The notes beneath the pieces were generated by a model that worked only from the letters and a program-made list of their open reading frames with translations, did not search any database and had not been told where the DNA came from. A DNA stretch of 64,000 bases, taken from assembly GCA_047967505.1 (NCBI GenBank), contig CM106540.1, one strand, 5' to 3'. The DNA is from Dipteris shenzhenensis. Its lineage: Eukaryota; Polypodiophyta; Polypodiopsida; Gleicheniales. Shown here piece by piece: positions 1-12,110 of this stretch. How positions within the stretch are numbered: the stretch's first letter is position 1; each line of letters begins with the position of its first letter. Position numbers and translations under genes: made by a program.

Positions 1-442
1 CTCCCATGGGCCATTTTGTGTATTCGTCAACCTCCCTTGGGTGTGAATCTTGGGTTCCAAGATTGTTCTAGACCGCAATGCCGACTCTTGCATTCCTCTC
101 TACCTCAATAGTTCTTCGGGCCTTTCCTCATACTGGCGTCTCCTCTCAGTTTGTGAATTAGCCATTGTTAGCTAGGTCCTCTTAGAAACCATCCTCTTTA
201 GCTTCAGAATATTGTATACCGCTGGTGTTACCTCTCCTCCAATCGGCATGTTGTCACTTGGAATTCTTCAGATTGTTTGACAATATTATCCCTAGTAGGA
301 TCGCCAAATGTTGATGGTCTGGTTACATCACTCCGACTTACGACATACATGTTCACCACTCGGGTTGCAGGATGAGATGATGAGTGCAGACTACGTATGC
401 TCGGGACATAACCACATACGTTAATGGATTAAACGCATAGAA
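1..442. other. Unassigned sequence left of a possible LTR
   Basis: No open frame or domain is recognisable. If the LTR-like segment beginning at 451 is a 3' LTR, this would be the decayed 3' internal part of the same element, because it ends in a purine-rich tract. No reverse transcriptase or RNase H motif was found by eye, so the link is inference only. Confidence 0.3.
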
Positions 443-450
443 ATGGGGAG

Positions 451-574
451 TGTTGGAAGGATAGAGCATTATGATCACTACCAAGGTACGAAAGCATAAA
501 GTGAGTGATCACTCATGAGTGAATGTGAACAGTTTGGTGATGGCCACCTCAGCTAGGCGTGAGATCTCTCTCTC

Positions 575-620
<46 letters not shown>

Positions 621-749
621 TCTCCGTGATGAACAGTCGAAGATCTAACCCATGTCTCAGTGTTACAAAGCTTCATATAATTATACACAACATTAAGTCA
701 TCCAGCTCAAATTAAAGGGAGAAACTTGTGTGCAATTAGTGCTCTAACA
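451..749 (+). repeat. Possible LTR with adjoining polypurine tract
   Basis: A purine-rich stretch, AAATGGGGAG at 441-450, is followed at once by TGTTGGAAGG. The segment ends at TCTAACA (749), giving the TG...CA ends and short inverted termini expected of an LTR about 299 bp long. A CT microsatellite lies inside it. No primer-binding site follows, which fits a 3' LTR or chance. No second copy was found in the window. Confidence 0.4.
566..616. repeat. (CT)n microsatellite
   Basis: About 50 bases of nearly pure CT dinucleotide repeat with one A interruption. Confidence 0.95.
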
Positions 750-2490
750 AATACAACTACTAGCCACAACTCGGATGCACCTACCCAAGTTGTTGGTCAC
801 AATCAGGGGAAGTTGTTGTTAACTTGGGTGTTAACTGTATGGAGTCGAGCTAACCCCGGGGTCAACACTAGGACATCTACATGATGTAGTTATTTAGAAA
901 TAAACTGGCAAAAAAAAAAATCGCCATGCCAATTGGAAGTGCAAGCTCAAAAATTGAATGTCTAATGAAATTACAAGGAGCTTGTCAAATCCCTACTTTG
1001 ATTATTGTTCTCATTGGATTTTGATAAGACATTTCTCATGGCATTTGTTGAGTATGCATACACGCATGTCAAGTCTATAGTTGAAGTATGGCAAGGCTCA
1101 TGGATGTATGCAAGATTGTGGAGACCTATGACTAGGATTACTCCATGAATTTAAAAGTTTCAAAAACATGAAAGGTGTTCTCTTTTGTATTATTATTACA
1201 TGTGGTGGTATTTTCTAAGAGTTTTAAGCCAATCACTAATGAGTAGTGCTATTGTTTTTTAGATCAAGGTACTCCTACTTGCAAACCCCATAAATGGATT
1301 ATGTGCACTATGTCGATATATGTCCTTTTTGTGGTATCGAATGAAAATTCAAAAGGATACAAATCAATTTTTGGATGCAAGTACAATGTTTTGGGATATG
1401 GAAGTGCTACATGTACTCTAAGGCTCCAAAAGAATTGAAATGATGAAAGGTGTCTTTTCTCTATCTCTCTTACACCTAAAGAAGATTTTTTGAGAATTTT
1501 ATGCCTATTATTCATGAAGTATTGCCATTATTTTTTTTACTAAGGTAATATCAAACTGGAGCCTCATGAGTGCATTTTCTATGCTATGTTGCCGATATAC
1601 ATTTTTTGAGGTGTTACTTGAAACATAAAAGGATAGAGGTCAAACTTTGGATGTGAGGATGGTGTTTTGGGGTATGGAGAGGCTACATTATTTTTGTTGT
1701 ATGAGCTAGACTATCATGATTTATCATCTAAGGCTTGTGCTATCTAGATTGAAGCATCAAGATTATGTGTTCTTGAATTGATTTCTATCAATAAGCTAGC
1801 ATAGTCACTTTATTGAATTTTGAAGCTTCGACATTGCATATCCTCAAATGGATTACTGTCAATAAGTTAGCATAATCACTTTAATGGAAAATTAAAATTT
1901 TTGCAAGTGAAGTCAATGGATCCATGAAAGCTCAGGGTGGTCACTATGTATGAACCCTCTATATCACGTGCGTTCAAGACCTATATTTAAAATCCCTTAT
2001 CTGTAAATTTTTTCATTAATAAAATGTACCCCTTTTCTATACAAATCTGTAAATTTTTTCCAAAACTATTTTAAATAGTCCCTTATGTATATTTATTTCT
2101 GTAAATTTTAGGAATAAAAAATATCCTTCTGTTGAACTCACGTGATAGGGTTACAAATGATGAGTGACCCCCCCGAGCATGAAAGGGGGTCTTACATTTG
2201 AAAGCGTCACAAAAGACATCAATAATTTCAAGGTATCAACTGCTTTATTAATGTATTTAATAACGCTTAGGGTAGCTTTGATGGTTTCTTCAATGCTAGC
2301 CTTGTATCAATGGTATGGTTAGGATTTTGTATCTAGTTATTTCAAAGCTTAGGGTATTTTCTTTAATTTTTTGGATGAAAACTATATTTTCAAGAAAAGA
2401 TAATTGTTTGTTTTGCATATTTTATAATTTATTTTTGTGGGACTAGCTACAATTCCAATGCATACACTTAATGCCTTTTTGCTCTTTGAT
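750..2490. repeat. AT-rich non-coding DNA with a diverged local duplication
   Basis: No gene is visible. The text around 1355-1415 (a ggatacaaatc..., tttttggatgcaag..., gttttgggatatgg series) recurs in diverged form around 1632-1690. A second diverged pair sits at about 1748-1815 and 1825-1885, sharing a run close to tcaataagctagcatagtcac. These look like old duplications in transposon-derived or intergenic DNA. A/T-rich homopolymer runs are common. Confidence 0.5.
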
Positions 2491-2684
2491 CGTGTAGCTT
2501 TTTACATAGTCCACTACTAATACTACCACATCTTCAAGAAACCTCGACCTACCTACACATGTAATTGTATTTGAGGAATTTTTCTCCTTGAACATGTAGC
2601 TTTCTACGTAGTCCACCACTAATACTACCACATCTTCAAGAAACCTATACCTACCTACACATGTAATTCTATTTGATGAATTTT
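2491..2684. repeat. Tandem duplication, period about 102 bp
   Basis: Two adjacent copies share gtagcttt..acatagtccac, actaatactaccacatcttc and acctacctacacatgtaatt, with few differences. The first starts at about 2491 and the second at about 2593. The short minus-strand ORF across it is itself a repeat of the same peptide, so it is better read as a DNA duplication than as a gene. Confidence 0.85.
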
Positions 2685-2699
2685 GTCAGTTGACTCTTA

Positions 2700-4890
2700 A
2701 AGAACAATAAAAGGTCATTGCAAAGCATCTCCTTGCCTAGCACAAGATGTTTTCTTTGCTTCTATTTCCCCTTCACCTTGATGATTTTTTCCACATTCTC
2801 AAAGATCCTCACCACCACCTTTTTGGTCTCACATGGGCAACATGGCATTTTGTCTATGTCATATTTTTTATAGTCATCCAAAAAACATTGATGATGGTGG
2901 AATGTGGCTCTACTTCATTTAAGGCACAACATAGAATTACAAAGAGTTTTAACACTCTTATGCATGTTGAAAAGTTGTACATCCATAATTGATTTTATTG
3001 GCTCCACATATTTGGCAATCAAAAATTACAAGATACTCCATGAAGGACAAAACTATGAATCCTTAGGTAGTGGAGCTACACATTGTCTAGGGTCTTAGAT
3101 GAATTCGTAGGTTTTGAAGCAAGGACCATATTTTTGGACACATCAATTTACACATCCTTACATGGGTTAGAGTGAACATAGCTTACATGCTTCAAGCATC
3201 ACAAAAGAAGAAAAAAAAAGGGTTAGAATTATGCTATTTTGTGGAGAAACTATATGAGGAAAAGCATCATACACAATACATAAGGCCCTCTTTCACAAGT
3301 ACAAAGCCTCTAATGAGCAAGGTGCTAGGAAAGGAAGTTGTGGAATCACAAGGATAAGACGATGAGCATGGGAACATGTGGATATGGACAAAGTAATCAC
3401 CCAAGACTATGTAAGTGGATAACAATGTAGAGATTATTCCTCATAGAAGTAGAGCAATGTTTGCAACGGGGTATTGGCCTTCTGATCCAAATTTCACAGT
3501 AGGGTCACTTCCAAGATGCTCGAGGCATTTGGAGCTTCCATAAGAGGATGTTCAAGGAGATATCAATTTTAAAGGGGTGCCACAACAAGCCACAATTGTA
3601 GCTTGCTATCAAGGGATGCATATCATGTTCATCAAATGTTGCAAAAGAATGTTAACAAAAACACCTTGGAAAAGTGGTGCATGGAAACCATCGATATCAA
3701 ATGTATCTTCATATCGATCATCATCCCAACCACATTGATACTTCATTTGGTGACCTGATATTAAGGGATCAATGATGAAGGTTGGGGATTGGTTGGTGGA
3801 ATGGCATGATCATAATGCATGTACACCTCTACATGGCATGGAAAGACTTTCTATTGTCTATATCCTTCCTTATTGGAAACATTTTAAAGTCATGCTATCT
3901 TTTGGATTTGATGCAAATATTCATAAACATTTCTAAAACCCTATGGAGGCCTCTAGAATACTAAAGGTTTTACACACAATTTCCATGCAATAGATGGATT
4001 TGGGTTGGTGCCATCCATTTGCATGAGCAGGTAGAACATCCATAGTAAATTCAAAGCTAGCCATGGAAATTTGTGGGTGTGGATGAAATGTAGGGGAGGA
4101 GTGGACTAGAGGGCCTCAAGGATTCACCCAAGTCCTTACGTCTAGATCAACTCGAAGATAAACAGATAGAGAAGTGACAACCTTGAAGAATTAGTGAACG
4201 TAAGGTCAACCAATGCCCTTATTGTTTGTAAGCACTAAATTTGTGAACCCAACACTCCTTTTTTCATACATTTCATTATGTCAGTCATCCTTTTCTTAAC
4301 AAGTTCATGTTTTTGTGCTCAAGTGAAAACACATGGGGATGATCAGGGTAATTTAGGTCAATATTTGGCAAAAGGCATACAATATGTAGATCATGACAAC
4401 ATTGAAGACGTACTTGCGTAAATTTGTCAAATGGCGCAATTTAGAGGTGGCATATATTATATGCCTTCTTCATTGCATGTGGCTGACTTTGATTGTTAAC
4501 TGAACAATGGTCACTACTCACAACTTGCATACATAAATATCCTAAGAGTGGATATGTAGAATGAGCAGTCAAAGCAAATAAATAAATTCAAGGGAAAATA
4601 TAATTTCTTCAATATACACATGAGGATTTTCCATTTTGACAAACACGATCAGTAATTGAAGCCCAAATCAGAGCCTCAGAACTGTAATTCAATGAAAATT
4701 CAAGTTGGTGTGCAAAAATTCGAGCTGATTGAATTGTTTATGCTTCTTGGACCTATGATTATGGGTAGATATTTAGCACATTGATTTAGGCTTGCAACAT
4801 CACTTTAGACAACAATTAAATGCAAAATGGGCGTCCAAGAAGCTTCCGTTCTAGTCTTGAGGTCTTTGGTTTTCATCAGCTTGGAAAAGA
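2700..4890. other. No gene recognised
   Basis: Only short ORFs (up to about 80 codons) with no family resemblance occur on either strand. Composition is AT-rich and uniform. I see no splice-linked exon series, RNA gene or terminal repeat here. Confidence 0.5.
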
Positions 4891-4939
4891 AATCCATTTG
4901 GAGAAAGCTCCTTATACAAGTGGTACAATTCAAGGTGTT

Positions 4940-5560
4940 ATTTTTCTATGGCAAAGTGCAAAGTGCTATGTGCTGTGTAGAAATGCAAAGTGCTATGTGC
5001 TGAATGCAATGTGCAATGTGTTGAACACAATGTGCAATATACCCAAGGAAGGGATTGGCCTTATAATTTTTCGAGAGGAAGCGTGCCAACTCTCCCCTCA
5101 CACGAATGTGTTGGTCACGTGATACCAACTGCAAAGTGCTATGTACAAAATGCATATGCCGATTGCAAATTGCAATGCACTTACTCAAAAAAAGTGTTAT
5201 GTGTAAAATGCAATGCACAATGAGCTGAACACAATGTGTAATCTACGCAAGTAAGGGCACATTTCTTGGTCTTATAATTTTGACAACTCTCCTCCCACAC
5301 AAATGTATGGTTGTGCGTTATCACGCAAAGTACTATGCGCCAACTGTAAAGTGCTATATGTGGAATGCAATGTGCAATCTACCCAAGAAAGGGCACATTC
5401 CTTTTTCAATAATGTAATGTGTGGTCCTAAAATCTAAGAAAGAAAGTGCTTTGTGCCAAATGCAATGTGTCATTGTTGAATGCAATGTGCTATGTATGGA
5501 ATGCAAAGTGCTATATGCATATTGCAAAGGGCGATACACTTGCTACAATGTGCTAGAGGT
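4940..5560. repeat. Degenerate minisatellite (TGCAAAGTGCTATGTGC-like unit)
   Basis: Short words such as gcaaagtgctatgtgc, aatgcaatgtgcaatgtg and aacacaatgtg recur many times. They are arranged in larger blocks near 4960, 5130, 5330 and 5450, which are separated by a partly conserved spacer containing acccaag..agggcacatt and a CTCACACGAATGT-like segment. This is a higher-order arrangement with a period of roughly 170-220 bp. The overlapping ORFs on both strands are rich in C, H, I and A because of the repeat and are not credible genes. Confidence 0.85.
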
Positions 5561-5979
5561 CTACTAAATCCAATGCTGCATGTTTTGGCAAAATGGTTGA
5601 TTGGAGTCTGAAACGTTCTCTTATGGGCCTCCTTTGGTGCTATTCCACGTTGATATGATGCTGTTTTTGGCCCTGCTAAGGTCCTATGGGATATGTTGCA
5701 TTTTTTGTTAATCATGGATAGATGTTTGGAATTGCCTGTATTTTGTCAATGCTGACTCTTTTAGTGATGTGGTTAGTGTTAACTTTTAGTCAGGTGAAGT
5801 AAGATTATATGTTTTGTCTTTTAGCTTCTATCACACCACCCTTACTAAAGTCATGTGCTTATCTAAATGTAGGAGCCACCCTTACTAAAAGCATGTGCTC
5901 TTATTTAAATGTAGGAGGAGGGTTCCACTCATATTTAATGCTCCATCCCCTCTATCACTCTCCATCTACCTTTCCCCAT

Positions 5980-6745
5980 ATTTATCAACCTTTGCTTTCT
6001 TTTTTCTCTTTCCCCCTCCTTCTAATTTACACCTTTCCTTCTCCTTTACAAGTTATTGGAAAATCTTATTGTGTTATTTATAGGAGCTACTTATGTTTTC
6101 TCTAAATGGGGACTTAGTAGTCACAAAATTGAAACACAATGTCAATTGAAATAATAGTGTTTTAAAATCCAATAATTAACTAACATGATTGAAATCACTC
6201 CAGTTATTATTAATCACTATTTCATAATGACATTGTCTTAAACTATGTAAAGATAGGATCAGAGTGGATAATCCACCTTTTCTATGTATTGGGTCAACTT
6301 GACTCTCTTATTGATTGTTAAGTTATTTTAGGTAATGCATTACAGTTAGTTAGTTTGCTTGTTTGGAGCCATCGCACACAGTTGGACCACATTTGGACAC
6401 ACATACCAATACAACAAACAGAATAGATAACTTCCATTTATGCTTGAGCATACCTACTCTTCTCATAAACATAAATATCAATCCTTAAAATAGCAGCCCT
6501 AAGTGGATTGTCCACCTTGTTTCTCTTTCTCTCCTTCCAACTTACACCTTTCCTTCCCCCTTTACAAGTTATTGGAAAATCTTATTGTAATATTTCTAGG
6601 AGCTACTTTACATCTTCTCTTTGACACACAAAATTGAAACGTAACGTCAATTGATAATAATAGTGTTTCAATCCAATAATTACCTAGCATGATCCATCAA
6701 AAAAACTAAATCACTTTTAAAAAAATTAGTCACTATTTCATAACT
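5980..6745. repeat. Dispersed duplication, two copies about 530 bp apart
   Basis: The text tacacctttccttc..tttacaagttattggaaaatcttattg, followed by aggagctact, then a cgtcaattga..ataatagtgttt series and a ccaataattac series, occurs at about 6028-6185 and again at about 6541-6690. The copies are close but differ by substitutions and small indels. The second copy continues to a tagcatgat match of the first. The sequence is probably non-coding and repeat-derived. Confidence 0.75.
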
Positions 6746-6953
6746 AGTTGTGCATGACCATACCCATCCATAAAATGTCCTATAGTTTCTTTTTTTAATG
6801 GTGCACATAATTGCTAATTTTAAATTTTATAATCTCAACATTTTTTAAGAAAGAACAACAAAAACAACCAAGAAAATTTTAGACATTAGACGTGACCTAA
6901 TCCTCCCTGTAAATACCAGGGGCAATGCTTTTATTATTCATGATAGAAAAAGA

Positions 6954-8249
6954 TTAGTGCTTTTGGGGAATTGAAGCCCAAAAAATAAATGAGTGAGACA
7001 TTCCTTGCATGAGCTCATGAGTTCTCTCTTTGATAACATGGAAGTAATGATCACTACGACCATATTTTAGATCGATAATTTGAGTTGACGGACTAACGAT
7101 CACATGAATGTTGGTGTTATCGTTCATCGATTTTTCATCTTCCAAAAAGTGTTTTTGTTCAATTTCGTAGTAATCACTCACCATCAAGAACATGCATTTA
7201 AAAAGAGAGGGGTGGTTAGCTTCTCATACCATCATTTTACTTAAGTACAATAGATTACGTACACATATTCAATTGGTGAATTGCCCCTTTCAAAAAGAGA
7301 AAATGCATCCGATGTGCATCTTTAGGTAGTCCGCAAACCGTATACTCCTGTCATATGCTCCACGTCAAAATGGGAATAGAAATGGAAACAATGCGTTCTC
7401 CATTGATAGGTCGCCACAAGGGGAGGTCATGGATGGATGGCCGTCTGTGTAGAATGTTGGGGGCCGAATGACTGCCATGCCCGAGTCTCTTAAGAACACT
7501 GAGGCTATCTCGTGTGTATCTAATTTTTGGTACTGCGTGTGTGTGGCTATGGGGACCACATTCTCTAGGATAGAGTAAGAATTTTTTGTTTCAATTGTAG
7601 CCATGAGATCAAAGGGGCTATCAGTGGAGTGTTTTGAAATTATGGAAGATGCAGCCTCGAATGATAGTATGCATAGACCAAGCTTTTGGTGTGGTCGTTT
7701 GAACATTGTAAGGTAATGTTGGATTACAGGATTGCTCATCATGTTGAATGCAAGCACATTCTCGATAGATTTAGATAGCTCGTTTTGGTTGATGCAATGT
7801 GAGCTATTCACATCCCAACAGATCAATGGGTTATCTAGAAGGGATCTTTTATCAATTAAAACGTTTGCGATGGCACGTGCTGTTGCCTTCACGTTTGTGG
7901 AGATGTCAATGATGCTTAGTAGTTGCATGTGAAATGTATAAGCTTGTAGGACTTCCCTTATGTAATCTGGCTCACAGCATACCACATATTTCTGTCGTAT
8001 AATGTTGTTCTTACATGTTATGCATGAGAACCATTCTTTAGCTCCGGATGTATTCTCTACATACGTAGATAGAATTATGTTTCCTAGTGATGATGGTGGA
8101 GGTATATTCATCTCCGGCATTGTATTTAGTTTATTGTTTGTTGTATGGTACTTGACAATGCCACAATGAGCACAGTATCGCATTTGACGAAGCACGGACT
8201 CGCAATTGTTTGTCCATTCTTTATATATATCTGATCGACATTTATCCAT
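6954..8249 (-). pseudogene. Helitron-type replicase/helicase fragment, broken
   Basis: The longest open piece (8249 to 7365, 294 residues) starts with a zinc-binding-looking segment (YCAHCG ... CITC) and ends ENALFPFLFPF. That ending is the hallmark just before the GRGG / DY.K region of the N-terminal (Helitron-like, DUF6570-type) part of plant Helitron Rep-Hel proteins. The same frame continues past a TGA at 7365-7367 as ADYLKMHIGC, then to an NHPSLFKCMFLMVSDYYE-like segment down to 6954, interrupted by about four stops. The family is known for rolling-circle transposition with a HUH nuclease and a Pif1-like helicase; neither catalytic core is present here. The fragment looks decayed and 5'/3'-truncated. 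I could not place the TC or CTRR ends. Confidence 0.75.
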
Positions 8250-8457
8250 GATGGTGTTGATGGTTCGAGCCTCGCTTTTTTCAAAGATTGGGCTATTTCG
8301 GCTGCCTTTTTTGCTTTTTCTTTTTTGTATCTTTTATACCTTCAATGTTTTACATTGTAGAATTATTTTTTTAAAGCATTATAGAATGAGAACCTCTTTC
8401 TCTCAATTTATATATGTTCATGTGTGTGTGCATCTCTTTCTCTAAATAGATCTATGT

Positions 8458-8459
<2 letters not shown>

Positions 8460-8508
<49 letters not shown>
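8460..8508. repeat. (GT)n microsatellite
   Basis: About 24 uninterrupted GT units. The preceding 60 bases contain two diverged copies of a ctctttctc..atatatgttc(g)tgtgtg segment, so the tract has grown at the end of a small duplication. Confidence 0.95.
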
Positions 8509-8509
<1 letters not shown>

Positions 8510-9700
8510 TATTCTATTTCTTTGCATATAAATTTATATGGTTATTGGTTTTAATTCAAAGTATTAATTTAGCCATGCATTGCTTAGTTGTATTTGATGT
8601 GAATGAGACGTGTAAAAATATTGATCAATATTCAATGTGGTTCAAAAGCAAATAAAATATTTAAATTTTATAAGATGATATTTTCTTATTTATGTATAAT
8701 ATATTATTTTGATATGTATTTGAAAACTTACATGGTTGGTTGTTTAATTCACGGATGTAAATATTGCTTTGAATTGCGTAGTTGATTATGATGTCAATGA
8801 GATTGCTATCATAAGAATAACAAGTGTATTAATAGTGTAGTTTTGTTGCTTAACATTGAATGTGATAAAACTATTAAACCATATTTTAAATTGAAACATA
8901 AGAAGCTTTTTTCCCATTCAATAAGCGCAAAATAATTAATGTATGGTTACCAAAATGGGAGCCACAACTCGTTCTTTGTCACCTAGCTATTTTCAATACC
9001 AATGAGATTTTTACAAGCAAAAGATTAAATATATTAGTATTGTAATTTTAGGATTTATACTTATTAAACAATTTTTTCATATTGAATTGATGAATATGAA
9101 GTTGCTCCCCTTTGAAAAAAACCCAAATTTAAAAAGAAAATTGAAAAATAAGAACGTTGTAAAACAAAGAAGAAAAATCCATACGTGATGTATGGGGAGA
9201 GGTGGCACACTTCCTCTCCAATTTTTTATAATATGAGAGAGTGTGCCCCTCCCCCATCAAGATATTTGTAATCTATTTTTTGCTTTATGCTTTCAGTTTC
9301 TTGCTTTTTGCTCAAGTTTTTTGGCATTGCTTTAATTGCTTTAGATTAAAAAATGTTACCTTTGAAGGGTTGCTGGTATGCTCATTCTAGAGGTATTTCT
9401 CGTATTCAAACGAAGACCTTCATGGCAATGAGAACATATTAAGTAAATTTAAATGCTTTCTTTCATGAATAGTAAACATGCTATAAGATTTTATTCAAGG
9501 AGAATGACCGGTTTTCTGTAACAGTTCACCACTTCTACTAGTGTGATTGAGCTCCTTACAATAAAGGCATTATTATCACTAGAACTATGGAGATCCATGT
9601 TCAAGGGTAAGGTCTTTCCCAATGAGATCAATTCTAGAGCATCCCACTCAAAATATATAGGGATCTCCAAACTTTGGTGCCAATTCTATAATAAAAGAGT
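8510..9700. other. AT-rich DNA, no gene seen
   Basis: Strongly AT-rich sequence with only short spurious ORFs. I see no conserved motif, RNA gene or terminal repeat. Confidence 0.5.
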
Positions 9701-9744
9701 AAAAATATTGTCCAATATGGAGTTTAAGTTACTTTTTAAGGTGT

Positions 9745-9950
9745 TCTACCCAAAACATGTATATGCTTCGTCCAAGCAAGGAGCTAAGATGTTGAGCATG
9801 ACATAGCTAAGCACCCAAAACATGTATATTATTCATCCAAGCAAGGAGCTCGGATGTCATGTTTGACATAACTAAGCATCTCCATTTTTAAAGAATCTCT
9901 ACGTCATGTATGACATAGCTAAGCATCCCTATTTTTAAAGAATCTACTAT
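9745..9950. repeat. Nested short tandem repeats
   Basis: The phrase aacatgtatat..tcatccaagcaaggagct occurs twice (about 9755 and 9819). The phrase tgacata(g)ctaagca(tc)cc followed by atttttaaagaatct occurs several times up to about 9940. The units overlap, which suggests repeated slippage or unequal exchange. Confidence 0.75.
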
Positions 9951-10145
9951 AACGTAGGGATTAGAGAACACAACTGACCGTGTATGAAGGGGAATCGTAA
10001 CATGAATGATCTTCATCCATATCACTTGTAGTAGGGGGGATTGTCCCATTAGCACATGTAGCATAGTGAGTCCATGAGATGTATTAAGGAATGGAGAGCC
10101 TCTCTCATAGTATCCCAGTGGCCTTTTGTTGGGGTGTTCAGGAGG

Positions 10146-10504
10146 TAGGGTAAAGGGGCCGGTAAAGGGGTGGGTGCCAATACTAAGTCACAAGCCTGCC
10201 CTTTTCCTTTATGATAAGACCCAATAAAGAGGCATAGAAAGTGCAAAATTGACTTACGTGTAAGCTGTTGGGAAACGCTTGGTTGGTCCTTAAGTGCCAC
10301 ATTACTAGCCCATGAGTGCCTTACGTATTGGCTCCTTGGGAACTCCACCAAGACAACATTTTTTTTTTGTTGAAAAGTTAATTTCCCCCCTCCACCTTAA
10401 TCATGCGATGACTTTAGATTTTGGAAACTCTTTAAAAAGGCATAGGCGATGACCCCTTCATTGCCAAAAAGTTAAGGTGCCACAAGACCGGCCCCTTTAC
10501 CCTA
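10146..10504. mobile_element. MITE-like element with perfect 17-bp terminal inverted repeats
   Basis: TAGGGTAAAGGGGCCGG at 10146-10162 is exactly inverted at 10488-10504, enclosing 359 bp with no convincing ORF. A third, single occurrence of the same end at 26825 shares sequence further inward (a GGCACCTTAA-like continuation), so this is a repeated family and not a chance palindrome. Family assignment is open. No clear target-site duplication was identified at the immediate flanks. Confidence 0.6.
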
Positions 10505-11747
10505 GTGTTGCTAGGAGGCTAGGCAGTTGGACCCCTAATACTCGACACTATTTTGGGCTACTACGATAGCGTACAATCTTGCAGTTAGTAGACAAATCAA
10601 TTTGTCAAAAAGATTGAGTTTGCCAAGTATGCACTTTCTCTATCACTTGGTTACATTCGGTTGACAACCTATGAAGTCTGGCTGATCCTTTTGCCATGCG
10701 ATATCTTGTCAACCAATATTGTTGAAAAGGAGGATGTACTTCCTTTAGATCTGCTGCTTTCATCTCCTTTCCCTTCATAGCCCTACAAATTGAGAACACC
10801 ACCACCTTGAATCCATGCATTTTCCTTAAGTACTTGTGAAGTATGTGATTTGTTGTTTCTCTTGCTCACTTGTCAATGCCATTTGAGCCTGTTGGCTGAC
10901 TCCTATCTATCTCAATGAGCTCGGCTTGTCTCACAATATTCATGATATGCATCTATGACCTCTCGTGAATTGCTTCCAAGCAATGCTTCTCAAAGCTTAA
11001 AAGCACGGTAGTGAGGCACTTGTCACGTCATTCTGCACATGATGGGGTGGTGCTTCAAAGATGACTTGAAATATGTAGATGGATCACGTAATGCTGAGGA
11101 GAAGATTGAAATATTTTTTTAGGAAATCCTTCCCCCGCTAGGTCAAGCTTCCTTCCTCCCTTCACCCTTGGTGTCCTTCTCTATCCCTCCTTCTTGCTAA
11201 CCACTTACCACACCATCCCATCCCATTCCGCCATCGCCAACGCTAAAATCAGTCTTCGTTACAACAAAAGTTAATTAGCTCATTGGAGTTGTAAGTCTCC
11301 TTCCTCTTTAATTCTTGGAACTCCAACGCTCTTTCTATAGCATCTTCACAATTGCATCAATTCATCCACATAAAAATATGATAGAGGATATCTGAGAACA
11401 TACAAAACCACAATGAGGAGCCACCATTGAAAACCCCACAAATCCTATGATGGGCACCAAAGTATAAAAATTGTACATTCAATGAAACTCAGAAGCACTG
11501 ATCAGCACATATCCCCATAAGAACACAATCCACCTTTAAAATGATGAATTTGGTATCCATCTCAAACAATGATCTCGCATCTTTCAATCTTTGATATGAT
11601 CCTGCTCATATTGTGACAGTCATTGCACATTCTCATATATTTAATCACGGGTAGTGATTGACCTTGTGGTGTATTAAGAAGCCCAAAAGCTACGGCCAAT
11701 TTCTCAGCATGCTCACTTAATGCATCTTCTTTCTCCAAGGTATGTTA
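10505..11747. other. No gene recognised
   Basis: Short ORFs only, none with family resemblance. There is a run of pyrimidine-rich text at 11140-11230. No RNA gene or repeat stands out. Confidence 0.45.
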
Positions 11748-12110
11748 GGCAGAGGCTCTTTTGGGAATGTCATTGAAGCAAGGTGGCTGGGCCAACACTA
11801 TTTAGTCAAGTTCTTTCAACCGGCCGGAATGTCTACATTCAACAATAAAGTATACGAGTTGAGCAAGCTAGAGCCTCACCCGAACATAGTTTGAATGCTG
11901 GGATATAGCCATGACAAGAATAGAGCGCGATACTAATTAGGAACGCTAATGGATTGGAAGGTGCACGAGAAATAGCTGCTTCCAGTGGGTGAGATAGCAG
12001 AGATATTACTGGGAGTGGTGAAGGAGATTTTGTATTTACACGAGAGGCACATTTTCCATCGGGACTTGAAGCCAAGGAACGTGCTACCGGAGTCGGTGAC
12101 GAGCGAAGGA
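11748..12110 (+). pseudogene. Protein kinase catalytic-domain fragment (TKL/receptor-like type)
   Basis: One reading frame shows, in order, a glycine loop (GRGSFGNV), an EARWLGQ stretch, a beta-3 lysine (LVKFF), an alpha-C-like segment with acidic residue (VYELSKLE), HPNIV, a GYSHD turn, and the catalytic loop HRDLKPRNVL preceded by YLHERHIF. These are the expected kinase landmarks at normal spacing. The frame contains three stops (after HPNIV, after NRARY, and after HEK), and the DFG and C-lobe are not found. It is therefore a decayed 5' part of a kinase domain. The order and the PHPNIV..LGYS pattern recall plant tyrosine-kinase-like kinases; this is a resemblance call only. Confidence 0.8.

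Noticed and set aside
4820-5715. Cys/His-rich ORFs on both strands suggesting zinc-binding proteins
   Set aside because: They result from the TGCAAAGTGCTATGTGC minisatellite; residues repeat with the DNA unit in several frames.
7732-7932. Plus-strand ORF over the Helitron region
   Set aside because: Antisense to the recognisable Helitron frame with no motif of its own.
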